Below, one piece after another: positions 17,173-23,754 of a DNA stretch of 26,092 nt. Each line of letters starts with the position of its first letter. Position 1 is the first letter of the stretch. Location of the stretch: assembly GCA_036350795.1 (NCBI GenBank), contig JAZBNV010000061.1:1-26092 (forward strand), read 5' to 3'. The notes beneath the pieces are model-generated. The model saw nothing but the letters and a program-made list of their open reading frames with translations. It did no database searches and was not told the DNA's origin. Source of the DNA: JAUVKT01 sp036350795 (lineage in GTDB: Bacteria; Bacteroidota; Bacteroidia; Bacteroidales; VadinHA17). The translations under genes and the position numbers were made by a program.

Positions 17173-17975
17173 ACTAGATCCTGGCGGGTAAGCTGTCTTC
17201 CGGAAGCTTTCATTGAGATCATTCGAAGGCCGATAAATACGACCAGTGCCACAAGTATAAAAAGCAATGAGGCAGGACGGGCATAGGAAATACCAAACTG
17301 GTTAAATCTCTCGTAAATAAGTACGGGGGCCGTCATGGGATGGTATGCTATTATTACTATGGCGCCAAACTCACTCATTCCCCTTGCAAACATCATTACA
17401 AAGCCAGATGCTATATTCCTCCAGGAAAGGGGGAGCGATACCGTAAAAAACATTTTAAGAGGTGAGGCTCCGAGGTTAAGCGCAGCCTTTTCAAGTCGTT
17501 CGGGGACGGCAGCAAAACCGTCCCTGGCAGAATTAATCAGGAAGCTCAGACTTACAAATGCCATTGCCAGTGCTATACCCGCCGTATTACCAACAAGCGA
17601 CAGACCCACAGTGTCGGCTGCCTTCCCCAGTAATCCGTCCCTGGATATCAATCCCAGTAATGCTATACCTGCTGCAGAATGAGGAAGTACAACCGGTAAA
17701 TCTATCAATCCCTGCACAATCCTCTTACCAGGAAAATTATTTCTTGCCATCACCCATGCAAGGGGAACAGCACCAAGAGAAAAAATAAGGGTGGTAACAA
17801 AGGCTACCGAGAGGGTTAACCAGACGCTTTCCTGTACTTCCTTGTCTCTTACCGTTTCAAAAAACTCAAGACTGCTGGTATCGATAACAAGTCCCAGAAG
17901 GGGAGCCAGGATAAACAACAGAATGAGTGACGAAAGTACCAGCAGAACCCAGTGAAAAACGCTTTTTTTGTTCAT
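17169..17975 (-). CDS. wtpB: Tungstate/molybdate ABC transporter permease (WtpB/ModB type)
   Basis: A 268-residue inner-membrane protein with about six hydrophobic helices. The EAA loop that contacts the ATPase is at about 161-182 (LEKAALNLGASPLKMFFTVSLP), and the MFARGMSEFGAI segment is typical of molybdate and tungstate permeases. It overlaps both neighbours by ATGA, so translation is likely coupled across wtpA-wtpB-wtpC. Confidence 0.9.
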   Translation of the reverse strand: MNKKSVFHWVLLVLSSLILLFILAPLLGLVIDTSSLEFFETVRDKEVQESVWLTLSVAFVTTLIFSLGAVPLAWVMARNNFPGKRIVQGLIDLPVVLPHSAAGIALLGLISRDGLLGKAADTVGLSLVGNTAGIALAMAFVSLSFLINSARDGFAAVPERLEKAALNLGASPLKMFFTVSLPLSWRNIASGFVMMFARGMSEFGAIVIIAYHPMTAPVLIYERFNQFGISYARPASLLFILVALVVFIGLRMISMKASGRQLTRQDLV

Positions 17976-18916
17976 TGGCCTGTGCTGAAAAAGTGATGAA
18001 GAGCTGCAGGCAATGCTTCGAGCCTGTTAACCCGGGGTGGAAATATGACTCCCTGGCCGTTTCTTTCAATTACAGACCTGCCTTCCTCGCCAAGAAAATA
18101 CTTCATAAACTCAATAACCTCCTCCTTATCCTTTGATTTATCGAGAATGCATATGCCATAAATCATTTCTCCTCCGCGCATCTCAATTGTATCATCGGGG
18201 CTCTTGCCCCTGATTTCCACAGATACTTCAGAGTACAGGTAATTGAAGTCTGGATCCGACAGGTTTATTTCGGGAGGAAGTTCGATATACTTCAGCTTAT
18301 GTTGTTCTGCAACAGAACGGTAAATAAAGAAATAATCGATTACACCTGTCTGCAGCAGGGCTACCAGGTCAACTTCCTTCGGTCTTATCATATTCCTGTC
18401 TTTTTTCAGGAGGCTATCAGTAATATCATTCCTGCCATAATAAATGTCGGCAAGTTTCATGGTCATAACTGAGCGGTAACCACAGGGATCTGAGTCGGGA
18501 TCTGATCTTCCGTAAATTACATCCTTATCCATCAGGATATCGGGCCAGGAATCTATTGTAATCTCATCTGCCCTTTCCGACCTGTCGGAGTAGGCAATTA
18601 CCATCTCATTACTGGCAAATTGTATATTATTGGAAGTATATCCGGGTATCAGCATCTCATCTATTACAGTGTAATCGGCCGAAGCCATAATATCACAATC
18701 CCTTTTTAGATCTGTAATCTTACGGGCGCAGGCAACACTCCCCGCTCCTTCAAGCTGTACATCTATGCCCGGATACTTTTCTTCAAAGGCTCTTTCCATC
18801 TGCTTTAAAGGAAGCGAAAGGCTCCCTGCATGAAAGATTATTACCTTCGCTTCGTCCTTAGACTGGTTTGCACATGCAAAAAGAAATACAAATAATACCG
18901 GCACTATCCTCTTCAT
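17972..18916 (-). CDS. wtpA: Tungstate/molybdate-binding lipoprotein (WtpA type)
   Basis: A periplasmic solute-binding lipoprotein of 314 residues from ATG 18916, with lipobox LFAC and Cys15. The pattern IIFHAGSLSLPL, LEGAGSVACARKITDL, SADYTVIDEMLIPGY and YGRSDPDSDPCGYRS is that of WtpA-type proteins, which bind tungstate and molybdate in an octahedral site with Asp and Glu ligands, unlike ModA. An in-frame ATG at 18964 would overlap the modE stop by 4 nt, but it would put 16 charged residues before the signal peptide, so the later start is preferred. The Wtp type favours tungstate, in line with the AOR in the same island. Confidence 0.9.
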   Translation of the reverse strand: MKRIVPVLFVFLFACANQSKDEAKVIIFHAGSLSLPLKQMERAFEEKYPGIDVQLEGAGSVACARKITDLKRDCDIMASADYTVIDEMLIPGYTSNNIQFASNEMVIAYSDRSERADEITIDSWPDILMDKDVIYGRSDPDSDPCGYRSVMTMKLADIYYGRNDITDSLLKKDRNMIRPKEVDLVALLQTGVIDYFFIYRSVAEQHKLKYIELPPEINLSDPDFNYLYSEVSVEIRGKSPDDTIEMRGGEMIYGICILDKSKDKEEVIEFMKYFLGEEGRSVIERNGQGVIFPPRVNRLEALPAALHHFFSTGQ

Positions 18917-18960
18917 ACTTTTATGCTTCCACCTGATTAAAATCTTCAATTCATTTTTAT

Positions 18961-19344
18961 TCATTTTTTCTCATTAATCGTTCTGAAGAATTTTCTTGCA
19001 ATTTCGCTTGTAGCCCTGTCGAACTGATCGCTTAGTTCTGTATATCCATCAATAAGCTGCTCTCCTTCCCCTGACAATTCGGTTGAACCACCCTCGGCAC
19101 CCCCCCTGTGTTTGTGCACCAGCGGAAAACCAAGGCTTTTCTCAACAGTATTTATTATTCCCCAGGCTTTCCTGTAGCTTATCCCCATTTCTTTGGCAGC
19201 TGCTACTATCGATTTCAGTTTCCTTATCTTAATAAGAAGCTCAAATCCTTCGGCATCAAGGATGGACTTATCAGAACTGTCTTCAAGATTTAGCGTGTAC
19301 CGCAGAAAAACATTGTAATACTTTGAACCTTTTGATCCTGCCAT
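18961..19344 (-). CDS. ModE-like winged-helix regulator, DNA-binding domain only
   Basis: A 127-residue protein whose residues about 28-105 match the LysR-like winged helix of ModE (IVAAAKEMGISYRKAWGIIN, SLGFPLVHKHRGGAEGGSTE, LSGEGEQLIDGY). It ends soon after and lacks the C-terminal molybdate-binding MOP domains of E. coli ModE (about 260 residues). Metal sensing must therefore lie elsewhere or in the short N-terminal extension (residues 1-27). It sits directly upstream of wtpA in the operon, and it is the best candidate to bind the 11-nt box found four times in this island. Confidence 0.85.
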   Translation of the reverse strand: MAGSKGSKYYNVFLRYTLNLEDSSDKSILDAEGFELLIKIRKLKSIVAAAKEMGISYRKAWGIINTVEKSLGFPLVHKHRGGAEGGSTELSGEGEQLIDGYTELSDQFDRATSEIARKFFRTINEKK

Positions 19345-19476
19345 GATTAAGAAGTTGATAGAGTTGATAAAGTTTACGGGCCTGCCTGGCAGTCAGGCTT
19401 GATAAATGCCTTGCATCACAGCACAGGAATATAAAGTTATCCCTTATCAGGCCCTCGTTTTATTCAGGGTGAAATA

Positions 19477-19758
19477 CTATTTATACAGGCACTTATATGC
19501 TGTTGTTTCCTTAATCTTTACCTTAAACTTTTTATCTTTTTCAACAATAAAAGTCTCAAAGGGCTTAAATTCTTTCCATTCACCTTCGCCCGGCAGTTGC
19601 ACTGTCATTTTTCCTGATACAACAGTCATATATTCAACTGTTGATGTACCAAATTCATAATCACCCGGCACCATAACACCGCAGGTAACCGGTCCTTCAT
19701 TATTTTCGAGTGCCAGGGATTTTACCTTTCCGTCGAAATATTCATTTACCTTAATCAT
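19477..19758 (-). CDS. ppnP: Pyrimidine/purine nucleoside phosphorylase PpnP-like (DUF1255)
   Basis: A single cupin-like domain of 93 residues, the usual length of the family. Matching text includes NEYFDGKVKSLAL, VMVPGDYEFGTSTVEYMTVV, GKMTVQLPGEGEW and FIVEKDKKFKVKI. E. coli PpnP phosphorolyses a range of nucleosides. It stands 132 nt upstream of the modE-like gene in the same direction, with no clear terminator between, and is preceded by the perfect inverted repeat at 19783-19819. It may thus be the first gene of the metal operon, although its link to metal or pyranopterin metabolism is unclear. Confidence 0.88.
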   Translation of the reverse strand: MIKVNEYFDGKVKSLALENNEGPVTCGVMVPGDYEFGTSTVEYMTVVSGKMTVQLPGEGEWKEFKPFETFIVEKDKKFKVKIKETTAYKCLYK

Positions 19759-19782
19759 ATCAATTAGTTATTTAAAAATTAA

Positions 19783-19819
19783 AAGCGATATGCAAATTTA
19801 CATTTTTTGCATATCGCTT
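19783..19819 (-). promoter_or_regulatory. Perfect 14-bp inverted repeat with two island boxes over the ppnP/wtp operon promoter
   Basis: AAGCGATATGCAAA (19783-19796) and TTTGCATATCGCTT (19806-19819) are exact inverted copies separated by 9 nt. On the coding strand a TAAATTTG (complement of 19793-19800) matches the -7 consensus TAnnTTTG, with TATG 19 nt further upstream as a weak -33. The repeat thus covers the spacer and -7 region, as expected for a repressor operator. The half-site core CGATAT recalls the CGnTAT of E. coli ModE sites. Alternatively the stem, followed by TTTTAATTTTT on the coding strand, could terminate the TonB receptor transcript. Confidence 0.65.
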
Positions 19820-19873
19820 CATAATGAATTGATAAAATTACATCACCCGGTGTTTCCCTATCCTGTTGTGATG

Positions 19874-22192
19874 CTAGAAATTATATGTAAGTTCAATGCG
19901 ATAAAAGCGTCCGGAATTTATGTATCCATCATCTACAAGAATAATCTTTCCTATCATATTCTCGATGTCAAACTTTATTCCAAGCCTGCCAAATGATCTC
20001 CACAACCTGATATCCAGGCTTGTATAAGAATCTATAATTACAGTATTCAGATCGTCGGCGAAATGTTTACCTATAAACCTTCCGTTTAGCCCGGCATTAA
20101 CGAGCTGGTTTCTCCATATTATACCCGAGGAAGCCTGGTGAACAGGAACATAGGTCAGGTACTTTGATGTGATATCTTCGCTCTGCGAGCTAAATTCCGG
20201 ATTAAATTCTGTAACTACAGATTCGTTATAGGTATAATTAGCATATACTGAGAGTGAAGGCAGGATATCGTAGTTAATTTTTAGCTCCATTCCCTTTATT
20301 TCTACTTCTCCTATATTTTCAACCTGTCTTACCGGTCTCTTCCTTGAGCCCATTTGCAGACTGTCGCCGGTACTTACGTAGTACATAAAATCCCTTCCTT
20401 TTGAATAATACAATGAGGGAGAAACTGAAAGTTCACCGACATGCATATCCAATCCGATCTCATAGGAGTTTAGCCGCTCGGGTTCAAGATCAGGGTTCGC
20501 AAGCTTAAAACCACCTCTTACAAAACCTGAGCGACACAGGTCGTCCAGTACAGATGGTCTGAAGCCATTGGAATATGTAACATATAACCTGAAATCTTGA
20601 TTAAAACGATACTGCGCCGACAACCTGGGACTCAAGGCGTTCCACCTGTTTTCATCCTGTTCTTCATCCACCAGATCCTGGAGTATGCTTGTTGCTGATG
20701 TAGCATCCTCAATTGTATAAGATCCATTAAAGTACTTTGCATAATCAAACCTGAGACCTGCCACCAGCTGTAGTTTTTCATCCATTGCTGTAAACTCCTC
20801 CTGGACAAAAACCGCTAATGTATTCATTTTACCTTTGTTATAAACCCTGTCGCTAACAAGGATGTATTTATCAACAGCATTTACAGAGCCTTGCTTTGCA
20901 TCCATACCTATGGTAAGCAGAGAATGTGATCCGGCACTTACAGAGCCATAGACCTGTATCCCGGCATCTTCCCGGTCGGAAATAACAGAATAGTATTTCG
21001 AATCACTATCGCTATCGTTCACTTTCTTATAATCTTCGTTCCGGTACCAGGCATTTGCCCTTAAATCGACAGCTCCAAGTCTGCCTTTGTAAAGAAGCGA
21101 AAAGGATTTTGTGTCGTGGTCCATATATGATCCTGAAGGCTCGTAGTACTTAAACCCTGTACCTCTTCTGTCGTTGAAATAGGTAAGTCCAAGCTCCAGG
21201 TTGCTATCCTCTCCAAGCCTGATTCCTGCTTTCAGGTCGGCACCATATTCTTCCATTGTATTACTAATGGTTGTGAATGTCGTATCGGGCTCTGGCAGGA
21301 AGTTTCCTTCTTCATCTTCAAGTGCAGTGTTGATATACCCGTCACTTTTGCGATAATACCCATTTAAAGAATAATAAAATCCCTTATTATCGTTGCCTGC
21401 CAGGTTAGAAGCCAGGTTGAAGCGGCCACCGAAAGTGTTCATAGAACCATATTCAGTTTTCAGAAAGCCCTGTAGCCTGTTTATCGGACTACGGCTTATA
21501 AGGTTTATAACACCGCCCAGGGCATTGCCTCCGTAAAGGGAAGAACCCGGCCCCTTAGATATTTCGACCTTTTCGATCTGATCGCTCTGAATCAGGTTCC
21601 AGTTTACTGAACCTCCGTCGGCCTTATTCACTGGCATACCATCGAGCAGAACAAGAACACGTGCCTGGTTATTTCCGCTCATTCCCCTCATAACAACATT
21701 TGTCTTATGCGAAACAAAGCCACCCGGATTATATACGGATACCCCGGAAGAGTTCTTAAGGTAGCCTGACATGTCGGTAGCTGCAAATGATGTTAGCTGT
21801 TTTGCATTTATAAGCTCAATCCTGCCCGGAATATCCTCAAGCTTTCGTTCGGTCTTGGTAGCTGTAACTACAATCTCCTCAGCCTCTATTGCTATTGGAT
21901 TAAGCAGAAATGTAAAGCGGCTGTTCTTTCCTTCCTTTAGTTCGATGGTTCTTGAAATACTCTCGTAACCAAGGAAGCTTATCGTAAGCGAATATTCACC
22001 CGGTTTAAGTTCTGAAAAGCCGAAGCGGCCAGCATTATCGCTGGCAGTGCCCTTTTCTCCGGGCGAAATTATTACAGTAGCACCAGGTAAACTAATCCCG
22101 CTTGTTTCGTCCAGCACTATTCCGCTTAGTGTCTGCGCCTGTATCATAACAGGGATAAAAACAAATATAAATAAATTAAGAAATCGCTTCAT
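19874..22192 (-). CDS. TonB-dependent outer-membrane receptor of the metal island
   Basis: A 772-residue receptor with a signal peptide (residues 1-19), a carboxypeptidase-regulatory-like domain (about 22-105; GIVLDETSGISLPGATVII), a TonB-box-like EEIVVTATKTE near 110, a plug domain (MRGMSGNNQARVLVLLDGMP, IEKVEISKGPGSSLYGGNAL) and a 22-strand barrel ending in LTYNF with a terminal Phe. It is shorter than SusC proteins and resembles receptors for metal complexes, cobalamin or siderophores. It has its own copy of the 11-nt island box 40 nt upstream and stands between the secreted protein gene and the wtp operon. Import of tungstate, molybdate or a chelate of them is inferred from context. Confidence 0.88.
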   Translation of the reverse strand: MKRFLNLFIFVFIPVMIQAQTLSGIVLDETSGISLPGATVIISPGEKGTASDNAGRFGFSELKPGEYSLTISFLGYESISRTIELKEGKNSRFTFLLNPIAIEAEEIVVTATKTERKLEDIPGRIELINAKQLTSFAATDMSGYLKNSSGVSVYNPGGFVSHKTNVVMRGMSGNNQARVLVLLDGMPVNKADGGSVNWNLIQSDQIEKVEISKGPGSSLYGGNALGGVINLISRSPINRLQGFLKTEYGSMNTFGGRFNLASNLAGNDNKGFYYSLNGYYRKSDGYINTALEDEEGNFLPEPDTTFTTISNTMEEYGADLKAGIRLGEDSNLELGLTYFNDRRGTGFKYYEPSGSYMDHDTKSFSLLYKGRLGAVDLRANAWYRNEDYKKVNDSDSDSKYYSVISDREDAGIQVYGSVSAGSHSLLTIGMDAKQGSVNAVDKYILVSDRVYNKGKMNTLAVFVQEEFTAMDEKLQLVAGLRFDYAKYFNGSYTIEDATSATSILQDLVDEEQDENRWNALSPRLSAQYRFNQDFRLYVTYSNGFRPSVLDDLCRSGFVRGGFKLANPDLEPERLNSYEIGLDMHVGELSVSPSLYYSKGRDFMYYVSTGDSLQMGSRKRPVRQVENIGEVEIKGMELKINYDILPSLSVYANYTYNESVVTEFNPEFSSQSEDITSKYLTYVPVHQASSGIIWRNQLVNAGLNGRFIGKHFADDLNTVIIDSYTSLDIRLWRSFGRLGIKFDIENMIGKIILVDDGYINSGRFYRIELTYNF

Positions 22193-22231
22193 TGTATAAG
22201 AAATTGATTAAAAAATATGGTTATGTATCTA

Positions 22232-22242
22232 TTTGCATATCG
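22232..22242 (-). promoter_or_regulatory. Island box CGATATGCAAA upstream of the TonB receptor gene
   Basis: Exact 11-nt match on the coding strand, 40 nt upstream of the start codon. The inverted partner is not conserved here; only a weak ATATG is seen at 22215-22219. No good -7 box is seen at the position found in the ppnP and 22295-23380 promoters. Confidence 0.6.
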
Positions 22243-22294
22243 GTATTGATAGTTATATGAAAATCTATCTTATTTGATAAGTACTGAGGTGTTA

Positions 22295-23380
22295 TTACTT
22301 AATATTCAGTATATAAGCCAACGATGCGCCTTTTAGCTGCCTGTCGGCAAAGACTTCGGCAGCGGGAAATATTTTGAATCTTCCGTGATCATCTTCACCA
22401 AGGTCAATAATAAGCACCGACTCCAGGTCCTGGCGATTCATTATTTCCGATAAGGAATAAACGCAGCGGTAGGCATCTTTTGCTCCTACTGCCAGAATTC
22501 CGTGCTGCAGGTCAGATGCAGTAAAATCAAAGCAGGCTTCAAGTACTTCTTTCAGCGGGTAACCTTCAAAGGTTTTGATTTCCTTAAATCCTTTATGGAG
22601 GCCAAAGAAAGCTGTTGGAAAACTGCGCTTATTAAGTCCTTCCGGGATTTTTGTAATTTTTATTTTCCTGGCATCCTTCTCAAGTGTTATACTGGCCGAA
22701 TAAAGGGGTTCAAAGCCCTTTTCACCTGGGAAACTCTGCGGGAATGACCTGAATTCTATTTTTGTTGGGCTTTCAATATTCCTGAGGGTATGGAAGTCAG
22801 ATCCTGCAATTATCTTGCAGTTAGCGGGCACGGGCCATGTATCATCAGTTTTTGTCGGGAATACCGGTGCTACGGCAGTTGCCAGCATAATATCCTTTCC
22901 TCTTTTCGACATAAAGATCTCTCCCCAGCTAAAGGCAGCCGACTCTCCCCTATCATTTGATATTACGATTACCAGGTCTGTCTCTACCGGGAATTCAGCC
23001 TTGTTTTTCTTATCAACAACAAAATCCTCGAGAAGGTCAGACAAGGGGTAGCCCCTGTAATTAAATACACCTTTAAACTCCAGCTCTCCGTTTTTTCCCT
23101 CTGCAACTTCTTTCACAATAACTTCTCTCTGAAGTATGTTCCCGAAATCAGTATAACCCGGGTTACTTATTTCTCCCTCAACAAAGGGAATAGTGAGTTT
23201 CAAAGGTTTAAGGGCAACATTGTCGAAGTTATCATTATTATATGCTCTCTGCAGCATCGGGTTCCACGAAGCCATACCGGCCGATGAAGTTGCTCCACTA
23301 ACGGCATCCGGATCCTGCGCAAGAGATGAGAATGAAAAAGAAGAAATCAATAAAAGAGGTAATAATATCCTTGTCTTCAT
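22295..23380 (-). CDS. Secreted protein with two molybdopterin-oxidoreductase-like (SUOX-fold) halves
   Basis: A 361-residue protein with a signal peptide ending near residue 22 (SFSSLAQ), then DPDAVSGATSSAG. Two similar halves follow. The first contains FKGVFNYRGYPLSDLLEDF followed by an ISNDRGESAAFSWGEIF strand. The second contains IKTFEGYPLKEVLEACFDF followed by VGAKDAYRCVYSLSEIM. This layout (short strand, G-PL--LLE helix, then a DG-type strand and a helix) recalls the Oxidored_molyb/sulfite-oxidase fold, but the Cys that binds the metal in true sulfite oxidases is not evident. It may be a periplasmic oxyanion or cofactor-binding partner. An ATG at 23431 is in frame but would translate the regulatory box and precede the signal peptide, so 23380 is chosen. 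Confidence 0.72.
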   Translation of the reverse strand: MKTRILLPLLLISSFSFSSLAQDPDAVSGATSSAGMASWNPMLQRAYNNDNFDNVALKPLKLTIPFVEGEISNPGYTDFGNILQREVIVKEVAEGKNGELEFKGVFNYRGYPLSDLLEDFVVDKKNKAEFPVETDLVIVISNDRGESAAFSWGEIFMSKRGKDIMLATAVAPVFPTKTDDTWPVPANCKIIAGSDFHTLRNIESPTKIEFRSFPQSFPGEKGFEPLYSASITLEKDARKIKITKIPEGLNKRSFPTAFFGLHKGFKEIKTFEGYPLKEVLEACFDFTASDLQHGILAVGAKDAYRCVYSLSEIMNRQDLESVLIIDLGEDDHGRFKIFPAAEVFADRQLKGASLAYILNIK

Positions 23381-23400
23381 ATCAATAATTTTTTGAGAAG

Positions 23401-23432
23401 CGAATTTACTTCTTTTGCATATCGCTTCCAAA
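23401..23432 (-). promoter_or_regulatory. Promoter of the secreted SUOX-like gene with the island box in its spacer
   Basis: On the coding strand TTTG (complement of 23429-23432), a 20-nt spacer and TAAATTCG (complement of 23401-23408) fit the Bacteroidota -33/-7 promoter with one mismatch. The exact box CGATATGCAAA (23414-23424) lies inside the spacer, 34 nt from the start codon. A protein bound there should block RNA polymerase. The 30 bases 23399-23428 also resemble 19791-19820, matching at 26 positions including all 16 from TTTTGCATATCG to the end. Confidence 0.6.
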
Positions 23433-23473
23433 TATTATCAGAATATTTTAGTGTGGGCACCTAATAAAAAAAA

Positions 23474-23664
23474 GGGGCTGTCTCAAAAGTATAATATTCT
23501 TGTCATCCCGAGTCCTAACACCTGAATATCAGGATCACAAATAAAGATGACAATTATAGTTGTCATTAGTAGTTAATCGAGGGATCTAAATGTTTGATAA
23601 TCAAGACCTGGATTCCTCGCATTCGCTCGGAATGACAAAGATTGCGCCCTTTTTAGACAGCCTC
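23474..23664. repeat. MITE-like intergenic repeat with terminal inverted repeats
   Basis: The left end GGGGCTGTCTCAAAAG (from 23474) is an imperfect inverted copy of the right end CCCTTTTTAGACAGCCTC (to 23664), giving an element of about 191 bp without coding capacity. Inside are TGTCATCCCGAG and CTCGGAATGACA, another inverted pair. The look is that of a non-autonomous, transposase-mobilised repeat. It fills most of the 374-nt gap between the secreted protein start and the AOR stop, which holds no gene. Confidence 0.6.
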
Positions 23665-23672
23665 AATAAAAA

Positions 23673-23696
23673 AATGCCGTTATTAATAACGGCATT
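23673..23696 (-). terminator. Intrinsic terminator of the AOR gene
   Basis: A perfect 24-nt palindrome with half AATGCCGTTATT is followed, on the coding strand, by a run of seven T (from ATTTTTTTATTG). It lies about 60 nt past the AOR stop codon. The 12-nt unit GCCGTTATTAAT occurs twice in tandem on the coding strand at the 5' side, allowing an alternative pairing. Confidence 0.8.
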
Positions 23697-23754
23697 AATA
23701 ACGGCAATATTATTTGAGTCAGCTTATAAAGATCTTACTGTTAATCCAATATAA

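Noticed and set aside
19345..19476. Short inverted repeats between ppnP and the modE-like gene (GCCTG/CAGGC, CCCT/AGGG)
   Set aside because: Stems are only 4-5 bp with 9-10 nt loops and no T-run in the coding direction. They are not good enough to call a terminator that would split the operon.
19345..19476. Possible molybdenum-cofactor riboswitch before the modE/wtp/moa genes
   Set aside because: No set of paired elements resembling the Moco RNA could be recognised by eye in this 132-nt gap or in the other leaders of the island.
22295..23431. Longer start (ATG 23431) for the secreted SUOX-like protein
   Set aside because: It would place 17 charged residues before the signal peptide and translate the regulatory box that is conserved upstream of three other genes.
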